A stretch of 64,000 nt of DNA from Salmonirosea aquatica (GCF_009296315.1 NZ_WHLY01000002.1:4872501-4936500), one strand, 5' to 3'. Counted from the stretch's first letter, positions 25,700 through 35,663 are shown. Program-made: numbers and translations. The notes: generated by a model from the sequence alone, not told the origin.

Positions 25700-27271
25700 T
25701 TATTGCTTTTTTAACGTTGACCCATTCCTCACACCTGTATGCTTCCCCTCATCGACCGTCAAGGCTCCATTCACGAGGACATACTTGAACCCTACTGAAT
25801 AGGCGTGGGGTTGGGCAAACTCCGCCGCATCGGATACGGTAGCTTCGTCGAATATGACAAGGTCAGCGGCCATGCCGGGCAAGAGCAGGCCGCGGTCGCG
25901 GAGGTTGAACTTCTGGGCGGGTAGCGAGGTCATGCGGCGGATGGCTTCCTCAAGGCGGATCACTTTCTGGTCACGAACATACCGGCCCAGGACCCTGGCA
26001 TTGGTACCATAAGCGCGCGGGTGCGGCATGCCGGCGCCAAAGCGTGCAATGCCGGCATCGGAGGCAAACATATTGAAGGGGTACTGCATGATGCGTACCA
26101 GGTCTTTTTCATCCATGCTGAAGTATACCATCTGGGTACGGTTGGTGGCCGTTACCATGTCCAGAATGGTCTCCACTTCATCGCTGGCTTTGGCTTTGCG
26201 GCCTTTGAGTAGGTTGATCTGGCTGATAGTTTTGCCATTGTAGGTGGTATCCGGCGCGTAGCGGGCCACGAGTGCATAGTCGAAGCTTTTGAGTTTTTTC
26301 TTTTTCAGATTGTTCGTCATTTCCTTTTTAATCTGCTGACGAATAGCCGGATCGCTGAGCCGGGCGTGCAGGGAGTCGCGCCCACCACTGAATGCCCAGG
26401 TCGGTACGGTGGTATCGAGCGTGGTGCTGCTGGCCACGTAGGGGTACTGATCCACGGTTACGTCCAGTCCTTCCCGACGGGCTTTTTCCACCAGCGCCAG
26501 CGTTTCGGCCGAGCGGCCCCAGTTAGGTTTGTAGGTGACTTTGAAATGTGAAATCTCAACGGGCATGTTGGCCTCCCGCCCGATGGAAATGGCTTCATTG
26601 ACGGCCTCGGCTACGTCATCGCCCTCATCGCGGATGTGCGAGGCATAGGTACCCCCCTGTCGGGCCGCTGCTTTGGAGAGGGCCAGCACTTCGGGCGTTT
26701 TGGAGTAGGTACCCGGCACGTAGATGAGCCCGGTCGAGATACCTACGGCTCCTTCTCGCATGGCTTTTTCGACCAGCGCTTCCATTTGGACCAGTTCGGC
26801 GGGAGTAGGGTCGCGCTGGGCTTCGCCCATCACGGCCCGGCGCACGGTGTTATGACCGATCAAGGAAGCAATATTGATGGAGGTTTTGAGCGAATCCATC
26901 TGGGCAAAGTAACGCCCCATATCCAGATTGGAGCCCCCGCAGTTGCCTGTTACGACAGTCGTGACGCCGTCGTAGATGAAATTATCGGCCGTCGGGGTGA
27001 CGGCTTCGGCACCTTCGATGTGCGCGTGTACGTCGATAAAGCCGGGCGTCACCACCAGCCCTTTGGCGTCGATGATCTGCCGGGCCTCTTCCTGAATCTG
27101 TTTTCCGATGGTCTTAATTTTGCCGTCTTTTATCCCTACGTCCCCGTAAAACCACGAGTTTCCGGTTCCGTCAATGATGCGGCCGTTTTTGATCAGCACG
27201 TCCAGCGACTGCGCCAAAAGGGTAGGCGGGAGGAAAGTAAGGGCCAGCAGCAGAGTGGGAGAGAAGCGCAT
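25700..27271 (-). CDS. Secreted D-aminoacylase / N-acyl-D-amino-acid deacylase family amidohydrolase
   Basis: This 523-residue amidohydrolase has a signal peptide (MRFSPTLLLALTFLPPTLLAQ) and the layered metal site of D-aminoacylases: DVHAHIEG, Cys in VVTGNCGGS, AVEISHFK-like sequence in MPVEISHFKV, and a late SDAG aspartate. The final PGMAADLVIFD strand is standard for the superfamily. Such enzymes release acyl groups from N-acyl-D-amino acids or dipeptides. The signal peptide places it in the periplasm. The exact substrate is open. It is divergent from the SMP-30-like lipoprotein. Confidence 0.9.
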   Translation of the reverse strand: MRFSPTLLLALTFLPPTLLAQSLDVLIKNGRIIDGTGNSWFYGDVGIKDGKIKTIGKQIQEEARQIIDAKGLVVTPGFIDVHAHIEGAEAVTPTADNFIYDGVTTVVTGNCGGSNLDMGRYFAQMDSLKTSINIASLIGHNTVRRAVMGEAQRDPTPAELVQMEALVEKAMREGAVGISTGLIYVPGTYSKTPEVLALSKAAARQGGTYASHIRDEGDDVAEAVNEAISIGREANMPVEISHFKVTYKPNWGRSAETLALVEKARREGLDVTVDQYPYVASSTTLDTTVPTWAFSGGRDSLHARLSDPAIRQQIKKEMTNNLKKKKLKSFDYALVARYAPDTTYNGKTISQINLLKGRKAKASDEVETILDMVTATNRTQMVYFSMDEKDLVRIMQYPFNMFASDAGIARFGAGMPHPRAYGTNARVLGRYVRDQKVIRLEEAIRRMTSLPAQKFNLRDRGLLLPGMAADLVIFDEATVSDAAEFAQPHAYSVGFKYVLVNGALTVDEGKHTGVRNGSTLKKQ

Positions 27272-27422
27272 GGGTGAGGGAGTTTAACCAGGGAATGTCG
27301 TACTGACGAATATAGGTCAATTTATTAAAAATGCGGATAATCAGATTAGAAAAACACTATTTTCTACTTTGGTAACCTGGTCTTTTCAAATCATTTTCCA
27401 TCAACCAAAACCACCTGAATTC

Positions 27423-28295
27423 ATGAATACCAAACCTCTTGTTTTGCTGGCATCGCTGGCGATTTTTGCCGCCTGTGATTCTTCCAAAAAAGAAGAAGGC
27501 ACCGGCCAGGACACCACCGCCGTAGCTACCATGACTCTGGAGCAGGTATGGGCTACCGACACAACCCTCCGGACTCCCGAATCCGTTTTGCTGGATGATG
27601 CGAACAATATGCTGTATGTATCGCTCATCGATGGGCAGGGAGGCGATAAGGACGGTAAGGGCGGCATTGCCAAGGTAGGTACCGACGGCAAGATCATCGA
27701 CGCCAACTGGGTCACCGGCCTAAGCGCTCCCAAAGGCATGGCCATCACGGGCGGGCAGCTCTACGTGACGGACCTCACGGAACTTGTGCAGATAGACTTA
27801 GCTACCGGGAAAATAGCGAAGAAGATTGCCGTCGATGGCGCCGAGGGATTGAATGACGTCACTGTGGACGGAAACGGTACCATTTATTTTTCGGACAAGA
27901 ATGCCGGAAAAATCCATACCTACAAAGACGGACAGGTAGGTACCTACCACGAGGGAATCGACAATCCGAACGGCGTACTGGCGATAAGCGATGGGCTGCT
28001 CTATACCGAAAGCGGCAAGCTTCAGAAGCTGGATGCACAGAAAAACGTAACGACCCTGGCCGAAGGAATGGATAAAAGTACCGATGGCATCAGTGAGGTA
28101 GGCCCGGGTGAGTACCTGGTATCATGCTGGGCGGGTGAGGTATATCACGTGAAGCCTGATGGTACCACCCAAAAACTACTCGACACGAAAGACGCCAAAA
28201 GCAATACGGCCGACATCGGCTACGACGCTGCGAAGAAAATCGTATACGTACCCACGTTCTTTAAGAATACCGTAGTGGCGTATCAGTTGAAGTAG
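27423..28295 (+). CDS. SMP-30/gluconolactonase-like lipoprotein
   Basis: This 290-residue protein starts at the ATG giving MNTKPLVLLASLAIFAACDS, with a lipoprotein signal and acidic residues after the Cys, the usual pattern for outer-membrane lipoproteins in Bacteroidota. The rest folds as a six-bladed propeller of the SMP-30/gluconolactonase/LRE type, with repeats such as APKGMAITGGQLYVTDLTEL and GLNDVTVDGNGTIYFSDKNAG. Lactonase activity is possible but unproven. It is divergent from the amidohydrolase and followed by a strong hairpin. Confidence 0.85.
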   Translation: MNTKPLVLLASLAIFAACDSSKKEEGTGQDTTAVATMTLEQVWATDTTLRTPESVLLDDANNMLYVSLIDGQGGDKDGKGGIAKVGTDGKIIDANWVTGLSAPKGMAITGGQLYVTDLTELVQIDLATGKIAKKIAVDGAEGLNDVTVDGNGTIYFSDKNAGKIHTYKDGQVGTYHEGIDNPNGVLAISDGLLYTESGKLQKLDAQKNVTTLAEGMDKSTDGISEVGPGEYLVSCWAGEVYHVKPDGTTQKLLDTKDAKSNTADIGYDAAKKIVYVPTFFKNTVVAYQLK

Positions 28296-28327
28296 CAATC
28301 CGCTAACTGCGAATTAGAATAATGACA

Positions 28328-28372
28328 AAGGCTGCAAAGACACGGGAATTACACTTGTGTTTTTGCAGCCTT
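28328..28372. terminator. Bidirectional terminator
   Basis: Arms AAGGCTGCAAA (28328-28338) and TTTGCAGCCTT (28362-28372) are perfect complements, with additional pairing in the loop (ACAC/GTGT). A run of T's and A's flanks both sides. It lies between the SMP-30-like gene and the convergent GMC gene. Confidence 0.8.
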
Positions 28373-28414
28373 CACTATTTAAAAGAGGCTGGTCGCCGAA
28401 AGCCGACTGCCAAT

Positions 28415-30130
28415 CTAGATATTCTTCTTCTTCATTTCCTTCACCGCAAAGTCGGCGGCGCGGGCCGTCAGAGCCATGTAGGTAAGCGAGGGATTCACGC
28501 AGGAGGCGGAAGTCATACAAGCGCCGTCGGTCATGAAGACGTTGGGCACGGCGTGTACCTGATTGTTGCCATTGAGCACCGACGTCTTCGGATCACGGCC
28601 CATGCGGGCGGTACCCATTTCGTGTATCGCCATGCCCAGGTAGGAGCCCCGGTCGTAGGTTTTTACGTTTTTCAGGCCTGCACTTTCCAGCATTTCGGCG
28701 GCATCGTTGGCCATATCTACCCGCATTTTTTTCTCATTCTCCCGCAAATCGGCATCAAATACGGCCAGCGGCATGCCCCACTTGTCCTTCTCGGTGGGGT
28801 GCAGGTACATCTGGTTTTCGTAGTAGGGTAGGGTTTCACCAAATGCCCCGATGCCCATCTGCCAGTTGCCCGGCTCGGTCATTTCTTCCTTGAAGTCGGC
28901 ACCGAAACTCAATTCTGCAATGCCCCGCTTCCAGTCTTCGCGGCTGCCGCGTCCCTGGTACCCAAAGCCCCGCAGGTAGTCACGCTTGTCGTTGCCGATG
29001 TTGCGATAGCGCGGAATATAAATGCCATTAGCCCGGCGGCCGTAGTAGTATTTGTCCAGGTCACCTTCCCAATCGCCATTGGCACCGGTGCGGAAGTGGT
29101 GGTCCATCAGGTTATGGCCCAGTTGTCCCGAATCGTTGCCCATGCCGTTGGGAAAACGGTTGGATTTGGAATTGAGCATGATCATGGTGGAGCCCAGGGT
29201 ACTGCCGTTCACAAAGATGAGTTTGGCATTGTAGATGCGCTCTTCCAGCGTCACGGCATCCACCACGCGCACACCCGTGGCGCGCTTGGCGTTTTCATCG
29301 TAGATGAGGTTGGTCACCATCGAATCGGGACGCAGGGTCAGGTTGCCCGTTTTAGCGGCCGGTGGCAGGGTACATGACTGCGTACTGAAATACGCCCCGT
29401 AGGGACAGCCCAACGAGCATTTGTTGCGGTACTGGCACGGGGCGCGACCCACGCCGAGCTGCTCCTTACGGGCTTCGGAGAGGTTGGCCACGCGGCCAAT
29501 GGTCATATTCCGGCCGGGGAAATTTTTCTCGATCCGCTTGCGGACTTCTTTTTCCACGCAGAACATCTCCATCGGGGGCAGGAAATCACTGTCGGGGAGT
29601 TGGGGTAGGCCCAGCTTTTCGCCCGAGATGCCCGCGTGCTTTTCTACGTAGGAGTACCAGGGGGCAATATCCTTGTAGCGAATGGGCCAGTCGACGGCGA
29701 TGCCTTCTTTGGCGTTGGCTTCGAAGTCGATGTCCGACAGGCGGTAGCATTGCCGTCCCCACATGATGGACTTGCCGCCCACGATGTTGGGCCTGAACCA
29801 GTCGAACCGCTTTTCTTCTTTGTAGTTCGCGTCGGTGTCCTTCATCCAGTACTTCTCGGTCATCTCGTTGTACGGGTAGTCACGCGACAGCTTGGGGTGG
29901 GTTTCCTTCTGCTCTTCGGTCAGCTTGCCATTGTATTGCAGCTCCCAGGGAGCTTTGGTGGCGTTTTCGTAACCGGTCACATGTTCGAGCTGCCTGCCGC
30001 GCTCGAGCATGAGTACTTTCAGACCTTTTTCGGTCAGTTCTTTGGTGGCCCAGCCGCCGGATACCCCCGAGCCAATCACGATGGCATCGTAGGTCATTTC
30101 TTTCTGGGCGTCAATGTTTAGATAAGACAT
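28415..30130 (-). CDS. GMC oxidoreductase with Cys triad (FAD-dependent sugar dehydrogenase type)
   Basis: This 571-residue GMC flavoprotein begins with an FAD-binding motif (AIVIGSGVSGGWATKEL) and ends with a His/Asn active-site pair in AIHEMGTARMG and SCVNPSLTYMALT. Residues 232, 238 and 242 form CQYRNKCSLGC. In FAD-glucose-dehydrogenase-type alpha subunits, clustered cysteines hold a [3Fe-4S] cluster that passes electrons on. The small subunit gene lies directly upstream. No cytochrome c subunit is nearby, so the electron acceptor is unknown. The substrate is presumably a sugar or sugar alcohol. Confidence 0.88.
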   Translation of the reverse strand: MSYLNIDAQKEMTYDAIVIGSGVSGGWATKELTEKGLKVLMLERGRQLEHVTGYENATKAPWELQYNGKLTEEQKETHPKLSRDYPYNEMTEKYWMKDTDANYKEEKRFDWFRPNIVGGKSIMWGRQCYRLSDIDFEANAKEGIAVDWPIRYKDIAPWYSYVEKHAGISGEKLGLPQLPDSDFLPPMEMFCVEKEVRKRIEKNFPGRNMTIGRVANLSEARKEQLGVGRAPCQYRNKCSLGCPYGAYFSTQSCTLPPAAKTGNLTLRPDSMVTNLIYDENAKRATGVRVVDAVTLEERIYNAKLIFVNGSTLGSTMIMLNSKSNRFPNGMGNDSGQLGHNLMDHHFRTGANGDWEGDLDKYYYGRRANGIYIPRYRNIGNDKRDYLRGFGYQGRGSREDWKRGIAELSFGADFKEEMTEPGNWQMGIGAFGETLPYYENQMYLHPTEKDKWGMPLAVFDADLRENEKKMRVDMANDAAEMLESAGLKNVKTYDRGSYLGMAIHEMGTARMGRDPKTSVLNGNNQVHAVPNVFMTDGACMTSASCVNPSLTYMALTARAADFAVKEMKKKNI

Positions 30131-30175
30131 CGTAAGATAGAGTAATGGATTGTATGATGAATCACGGTTAGAAGG

Positions 30176-30706
30176 TCAGATTGCCCAGGCTTTCTGACCT
30201 TTTTTGTAGGGAATGCAGGCTTCCAGCCGGCCGGGTACCTCCACGTATTCCAAAGCCTGGCTGGCGCCGATTTCGGAGGTAAAGTACCCCGTAACGGCCA
30301 GCTCTTTCAGGCGGCGGAAAAAGGCCTGATCGGTAGTGGTGAGCTTTTTGACCATGTCGATTTTCTGATCGTTGCTCAGGGCTACAAAGCCTTTGCCGTA
30401 CGCAGCCTGACTATCGCTGTCCAGTTTGGCCAGTCCTGCGTAGAATTTCTTCTGATCCTCCATCGGGTAGCAGTCGCGCATCACGCGGACGATGAATTTC
30501 TCGGCTCCGGCGGCCTTAGCTCCGGGCGTGGAGGTGGTTGGGATGATGACGTCGGCTACCTCGGCGAGCAGGGCTTCCTGCTGCGCGGTCACCTGTACGC
30601 TTTCGCCCAGGTTGGTTTTTTGCCCGAGGATGCCCGCCATAGCCGGGGCGGAGAGCGCCCCTCCCATGAGCAAACTGATTCTTTGAACGGCTTCTCTGCG
30701 ATTCAT
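30176..30706 (-). CDS. Gluconate 2-dehydrogenase subunit 3 family protein
   Basis: This 176-residue protein has an N-terminal MNRREAVQRISLLMGGAL, a twin-arginine-type signal, followed by the subunit-3 domain (EVADVIIPTTSTPGAKAAGA, FIVRVMRDCYP, LKELAVTGYFTSEIGASQAL, YVEVPGRLEACIPY). It is the small subunit that accompanies GMC-type dehydrogenases and probably carries the folded enzyme through the Tat pathway. It is 45 nt upstream of the GMC gene on the same strand. The substrate of the complex is not known. Confidence 0.9.
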   Translation of the reverse strand: MNRREAVQRISLLMGGALSAPAMAGILGQKTNLGESVQVTAQQEALLAEVADVIIPTTSTPGAKAAGAEKFIVRVMRDCYPMEDQKKFYAGLAKLDSDSQAAYGKGFVALSNDQKIDMVKKLTTTDQAFFRRLKELAVTGYFTSEIGASQALEYVEVPGRLEACIPYKKGQKAWAI

Positions 30707-30814
30707 TGGGTGGTTGGTTTATATAGTAATGAATGGGGATCTGAAAGGTCCGATTTTGTACGTCTTTCAGGCTAATAAACAATAAGACGTTAAACGAAAA
30801 TGTTTACCCTATTC

Positions 30815-31555
30815 CTATCCCCCTACCTGATGTTTTTCAATAAATTCCTTGAATGATTTTTTGTAGGTGTCGCTTACGGGCAAAAAGGCCTTACCGATCT
30901 GTACTTTCTCCCGGTCAATGGCATCGATGGCCGCGAAGGCTACGATGAAAGAATTGTGGATGCGGATAAACTGATTCTCGGGAAGCTGCGTTTCCAAAGC
31001 CTTCATGGTTTGCAGCGTGACGATTTTCTTATCTTTGGTATAGATTCCCACGTAGTCTTTAAGCCCTTCGATGTACAGAATGTCCCGCAGCTGAATCTTT
31101 ACCAGCCGGGTACCATCCTTCACAAAAATATATGCATTCGATGCGTTGGGTACCTGGGGTACATCCGGTGGGATCAACCCCGCCGCGGAAGGCGCGCTAC
31201 GAAGCCGCCCCAGCACTTTTTCAACGGATTTGAGGAAGCGTTCCAGCGTGATGGGCTTGAGCAGGTAGTCGGCCACATCGAGCTCGTAGCCTTCGAGGGC
31301 GTATTCCGAGTAGGCGGTCGTCAGCACCACCAGCGGCTTTTTTTGAAGTACCTTTAGCAGCGACAGTCCGGTGATTTCGGGCATGTTGATGTCGAGAAAC
31401 ATGATATCGATCGGATTCTGGCGCAGTACCTCGATCGCCGTCAACGGGCTCGAACAGGATTGGACTAGAGTGAGCTCGGGGACTTTGGCTACGTACTGTT
31501 CCATGAGTTTCCGGGCGAAAGGTTCGTCGTCCACAATCAGGCAGGTGTAGCTCAT
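30815..31555 (-). CDS. LytTR response regulator
   Basis: This 246-residue response regulator has an N-terminal receiver domain (CLIVDDEPFARKLM with acidic Asp pair, phosphoacceptor Asp in DIMFLDINMPE, LTTAYSEYALEG, VADYLLKPITLERF) and a C-terminal LytTR DNA-binding domain (LVKIQLRDILYIEGLKDYVG, IHNSFIVAFAAIDAI). Its start overlaps the kinase gene by 4 nt, so the two form one operon. It probably acts with that kinase. Target genes are not known; the next gene over is a barrel receptor on the other strand. Confidence 0.95.
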   Translation of the reverse strand: MSYTCLIVDDEPFARKLMEQYVAKVPELTLVQSCSSPLTAIEVLRQNPIDIMFLDINMPEITGLSLLKVLQKKPLVVLTTAYSEYALEGYELDVADYLLKPITLERFLKSVEKVLGRLRSAPSAAGLIPPDVPQVPNASNAYIFVKDGTRLVKIQLRDILYIEGLKDYVGIYTKDKKIVTLQTMKALETQLPENQFIRIHNSFIVAFAAIDAIDREKVQIGKAFLPVSDTYKKSFKEFIEKHQVGG

Positions 31556-32592
31556 GACAATTCCAGGGTGAGTTCGACGTGGTACATCTCGGGGGTTTCC
31601 TTTATTTCCAGCGTATGGCGGTCAGGGTAGCTGAGTTGTAGCCGGCGTTGCAGGTTTTGCAGGCCGATGCCCGATTTCCCTTCGTGGTTTTCTTTGGGGG
31701 GAAGAACGCTGTTTTCGACCGTATAGGTACATTGACGCTCAGCCACCTCAATCCTTGCCTTTACCCAGGAATTTTCGGCATTATTGCTCACCCCATGTTT
31801 GAAGGCATTTTCCAGAAATGTTATGAATAGGAAGGGTTCGATCATCACCGGTGCCGTGTTACCGCTTACCTCCAGGGTGATGGGTACCTGGTTGTCGAGC
31901 CGCAACTGTTCGAGGCTGATGTAGTTTTCCATGTACTCGATCTCCTTCTTGAGGGGTACCTTCGGATGGTTGGAATCGTAGATCATATACCGCATCATCT
32001 GCGACAGCTTGTCGATCACCACGGTGGTATTGGGTGACTGCGTGAAGGCCAGGTAGTACAGGTTGTTGAGGGTATTGAACAGAAAATGCGGGTTGATCTG
32101 CGCTTTCAGGAACCGCAGTTCGGCGGTCAGCTTTTCGTTTTCTATTTCTTTCTTCCGGGCTTCCAGCTGAAACCAGTCCTCGGCGAATCGCAGCATCCCG
32201 ATAAATATGACGATGAAAATGACACTGGACGTGTGCTGAATAATGAATTTGTCGGAGTAGAGAAACCCTCCCCGTCCGGGCATACCGGCGTAGATGAGCC
32301 GTTTGATGTAGATATGGAAAACGACAGTCAATACCAGCGGGGGCAGGATTTCCAGAATATAGCGTCCAAACTGCTTGTGTTTCAAGAAACGGGGTAGCAG
32401 GTAAAAGTAATTCAGGTAGGCAATGCCGGCCATAATAAGGACATGCGTGGTAGCATCCAGCAGGCTGCGCCAGAGCACGATCTCTTCGTTTCGGCGCGCA
32501 TAAGTGACCTGATAAAAGAAAAAAGAGAAGTAAACCGCCCAAAAAGAGAGGTGCAGGAGGACAATACGGGAACGTTGCTGCAAGGTTGACAT
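31552..32592 (-). CDS. LytS-type sensor histidine kinase
   Basis: This 346-residue kinase, from the ATG at 32592, has about four N-terminal transmembrane helices and a His_kinase domain whose phospho-acceptor lies in QINPHFLFNTLNNLYYLA. HATPase-type motifs are FITFLENAFKHG and GIGLQNLQRRL. It lacks a periplasmic sensor domain of any size, typical of the LytS/YehU-like group in Bacteroidota. It is translationally coupled with the LytTR regulator. The upstream GTG at 32604 is a less likely start. Confidence 0.93.
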   Translation of the reverse strand: MSTLQQRSRIVLLHLSFWAVYFSFFFYQVTYARRNEEIVLWRSLLDATTHVLIMAGIAYLNYFYLLPRFLKHKQFGRYILEILPPLVLTVVFHIYIKRLIYAGMPGRGGFLYSDKFIIQHTSSVIFIVIFIGMLRFAEDWFQLEARKKEIENEKLTAELRFLKAQINPHFLFNTLNNLYYLAFTQSPNTTVVIDKLSQMMRYMIYDSNHPKVPLKKEIEYMENYISLEQLRLDNQVPITLEVSGNTAPVMIEPFLFITFLENAFKHGVSNNAENSWVKARIEVAERQCTYTVENSVLPPKENHEGKSGIGLQNLQRRLQLSYPDRHTLEIKETPEMYHVELTLELS

Positions 32593-32974
32593 ATAAGAAT
32601 GCACCGAAATCAGCGGTACCTGGAAGTGTTGCCGGAAACTTGGATTTCAGGGGCCCTACCGGCTTCAGGACTCCGACTTTTTCCCAAATCTCCACAAAGT
32701 CAACGGATGATTGCAAACTTTTCGCGGGATTAAACCACGAAAAGCCCTTCTTATTCGACCATTAACCCGAATACCTCGATTACTACCCCCTTTTGATCTA
32801 TAACTCAGGAATGATACCGAAAAAGTACAAAATCGGGTTTTTGTCGAGTAATTCGGCCTAATAGTCTATTCTTTAAAATAGAGCCAATCTTTTGTAGTTG
32901 TTTTGAATCGAAAATCAGAAACAACCAGTTCCCATAACCCCGAAACATCCCATTTTTTTCAAAACCAAAAGACC

Positions 32975-35527
32975 ATGAAAAAGAACCTACTCCTCGTCCT
33001 CGCTTTATTACTCGGCGGCTTTGCGGCCCAGGCCCAGTTTCCGGGCGGCGGCCCCGGCGGTATGGGTGGCCGTCCCTCCGGTGACGGTAACGGCCGGCCC
33101 CGGAGCGAGAGCAACCAACCCCAGGCTTTTGAATTACCCCAAACCAAGGGAAACTCAAAAATAACGGGCTATGTAGTTGACTCTTCCCTGACGAGTGCGG
33201 TTGAATATGCTACGATTGCCTTATTCGATAAGGCTACCCAAAAACCGATCGATGGTACCGTGGCTGACGAAAAAGGAAAGTTCACTCTGACAAAGATTGC
33301 CGAAGGAGAGTACTACCTGTTGGTACGGTTCATTGGCTATACCGATAAGAAAATCTCGGACATCAAAATCAAAAAAGGAGATGACCTGGATTTGGGTGTC
33401 ATCAAAGTGTCTGCGTCCATCATTCAGCTGGATGCCGTCACGGTAACCGGCGAGAAGTCGTTGATTGAAGAAAAAGTAGACCGCCTGGTGTACAATGCCG
33501 AGAAAGACCTGACCTCCAAAGGCGGCGATGCGGCAGACGTGCTGCGGAAGGTACCGATGCTGGCCGTGGATTTTGACGGAAACGTTACGCTGCGGGGTAC
33601 CTCCAACTTGCGCGTGCTAATCAACAACAAGCCTTCGACGATCATCGCCAGCAGCATTGCTGACGCTCTGAAAATGATCCCGGCTGATTTGATCAAATCG
33701 GTAGAGGTGATTACCTCTCCCTCCGCCAAGTACGACGCCGAAGGCTCCGGTGGAATTATCAATATCATTACCAAAAAATCGACCATTCAGGGTGCTACCC
33801 TGAGTCTCGACACGGGTACCGGACTTCGCGGGTCTAACCTGGGCCTGAACGCCAGCCTGCGTACTGGCAAGTTCGGTGTGACGCTGGGTGGATTTGGCCG
33901 TGCCTTCTACAATAAGGCCTTGGTTGAATTAAATCAAAGCACCATTCAGAATGGTAACAGTATCCTGACCAATCAAACTGCTGATGCCCACGATTTCGGG
34001 ATGTTCGGCCGCTACAATCTGGGCTTTGACTACGATCTGGGAAAAAATCAGTTCCTGACCGCCGGAGTAAACTTCGGCACCCGGAACTTCAACCGGGATC
34101 AGGATTATACTACCAAGCTTTTTACCAACAATATCCTGAACTCTACGGGGTACCGGAATGTGGACAGCCGTGATGCATCCAACTCGGTGGATATGAACCT
34201 GGACTATGTCAAAACTTTCAAGCCAGGACAGGAATGGTCGGTTTCGACCCTGTATAGTGTCAGCAATCTGACTAACAACTTTGATGCCGATCTGCTCAAC
34301 GGTTCGCAGGAACTGACCGGACGCCAGAAAAACCTCAACTCGAATGTAAATAAGGAAATCACGTTGCAAACAGACTACGTAAGTCCCATTGGCAAGAAAC
34401 AGCAGATCGAGTTTGGGATCAAAGGCATCATGCGGGAGGTAAACAGCAACTTCCGCTACCAGGTAGCCGGCCCAACGGGCGATTTTGCATTGGACCTCCG
34501 CAACCCGGCCGGACTGCTCAACTACAACCAGAACATCGGCGCAGGGTACCTGTCGTACACCTTCGCTACGGCCAATAAGTATACCTTTAAAGTAGGCTCT
34601 CGTTTTGAGCACACGATGATCGATGCGAACGACCAGGAGCGGGATATCAATATACCCTCGTACTCCAACCTGGTGCCGAGCCTGAATATTTCGAAGGCGG
34701 TCGGTAAAGCCGCGACGCTCAAACTGGCCTACAACAAGCGGATTCAACGTCCGGGATTGCAGCAGCTGAACCCCAACTTCAACGCGGCCAACCAGCAGAA
34801 TATCAACATCGGTAATCCCAGCCTGAAACCGGAATTGACCGATAACATGGAGCTGAGCCTGAGCACGTCCATTAAAAAGACTTACCTGACCATGGCCCTC
34901 TTCGGCCGCCAGACCAGCAATGCCATTACCCGCATCACCATGCCTTCGGATACGCTACTCGGTGCCGTAGTGACTACCTACCAGAACATCGGTAAAGAGC
35001 AGACCTTCGGGGCTAACATTTTCGGTAACGTGTACCTGACCTCAAAATGGACTCTGAATGGTGGTTTGGATATGTACTACAACTACATCGAAGGTCGTCA
35101 GGTAGGTCTGAGTGGTTTTTCGGAAGAGGTGAGTAATTCAGGTTTTGTGATTGGGGGACGCCTACAGACCCAGTTGCAACTAGCAAACGGCTGGGGTATC
35201 CAGGCCTTCGGTGGCTACCGCGGCAACCGCGTGCAGCTGCAGGGATCGCAAAGCGGCATGGGAATGTACTCGCTGGGATTCAGAAAGGAATTTGCCAACA
35301 AGAAAGGAAGCCTTGGCTTAGCAGCTGACAACTTCTTCGGTGGTATGAAAATGAAAAGCACGCTTACCTCTCCTATCTTCAATCAGGTGATGGTCAACAA
35401 CATCTACAACCAGAACATCAAGCTGACGTTCAGCTATAAGGTAGGAAAGATGAGCCTGGTGGCCAAGAAGAAAACCCGCGGCGTGAAGAATGACGACGTG
35501 ATGGGTGGCGGCGATACCAACAATTAA
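32975..35527 (+). CDS. Outer-membrane beta-barrel receptor (CarboxypepD_reg-like + plug)
   Basis: This 850-residue protein has a signal peptide (MKKNLLLVLALLLGGFAAQAQ), a Gly/Pro-rich stretch, and a CarboxypepD_reg-like domain (SKITGYVVDSSLTSAVEYAT, GEYYLLVRFIGYTDKKI). A plug with TVTGEKSLIEEKVDRLVYNA and SVEVITSPSAKYDAEGSGGI follows, then a C-terminal barrel. It matches the OMP_b-brl_3 TonB-receptor-like group rather than SusC. It lacks a TonB box at the usual place, which is common for the group. Ligand unknown. A good terminator follows the gene. Confidence 0.9.
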   Translation: MKKNLLLVLALLLGGFAAQAQFPGGGPGGMGGRPSGDGNGRPRSESNQPQAFELPQTKGNSKITGYVVDSSLTSAVEYATIALFDKATQKPIDGTVADEKGKFTLTKIAEGEYYLLVRFIGYTDKKISDIKIKKGDDLDLGVIKVSASIIQLDAVTVTGEKSLIEEKVDRLVYNAEKDLTSKGGDAADVLRKVPMLAVDFDGNVTLRGTSNLRVLINNKPSTIIASSIADALKMIPADLIKSVEVITSPSAKYDAEGSGGIINIITKKSTIQGATLSLDTGTGLRGSNLGLNASLRTGKFGVTLGGFGRAFYNKALVELNQSTIQNGNSILTNQTADAHDFGMFGRYNLGFDYDLGKNQFLTAGVNFGTRNFNRDQDYTTKLFTNNILNSTGYRNVDSRDASNSVDMNLDYVKTFKPGQEWSVSTLYSVSNLTNNFDADLLNGSQELTGRQKNLNSNVNKEITLQTDYVSPIGKKQQIEFGIKGIMREVNSNFRYQVAGPTGDFALDLRNPAGLLNYNQNIGAGYLSYTFATANKYTFKVGSRFEHTMIDANDQERDINIPSYSNLVPSLNISKAVGKAATLKLAYNKRIQRPGLQQLNPNFNAANQQNINIGNPSLKPELTDNMELSLSTSIKKTYLTMALFGRQTSNAITRITMPSDTLLGAVVTTYQNIGKEQTFGANIFGNVYLTSKWTLNGGLDMYYNYIEGRQVGLSGFSEEVSNSGFVIGGRLQTQLQLANGWGIQAFGGYRGNRVQLQGSQSGMGMYSLGFRKEFANKKGSLGLAADNFFGGMKMKSTLTSPIFNQVMVNNIYNQNIKLTFSYKVGKMSLVAKKKTRGVKNDDVMGGGDTNN

Positions 35528-35563
35528 TATTGACTACCAGTCGGCAGAATTAGCCAGGCTAAG

Positions 35564-35607
35564 AAAGGAGCGGAAATGGGGATTATATCCTGCGTTTCCG
35601 CTCCTTT
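35564..35607 (+). terminator. Rho-independent terminator
   Basis: Perfect 13-bp arms AAAGGAGCGGAAA (35564-35576) and TTTCCGCTCCTTT (35595-35607) around an 18-nt loop, 36 nt downstream of the receptor stop codon and followed by a T-rich stretch. Confidence 0.8.
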
Positions 35608-35618
35608 GTCATTTTGCG

Positions 35619-35626
35619 TACTTTTG
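35619..35626 (+). promoter_or_regulatory. Candidate -7 box of the lamin-tail protein gene
   Basis: TACTTTTG fits TAnnTTTG, about 38 nt before the ATG at 35664. The expected -33 position falls in the preceding terminator arm and reads TTTC, only partly matching. Support is moderate. Confidence 0.45.
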
Positions 35627-35663
35627 ATAAATACGCCGAACTATTCCTAATAACGATCCACAA

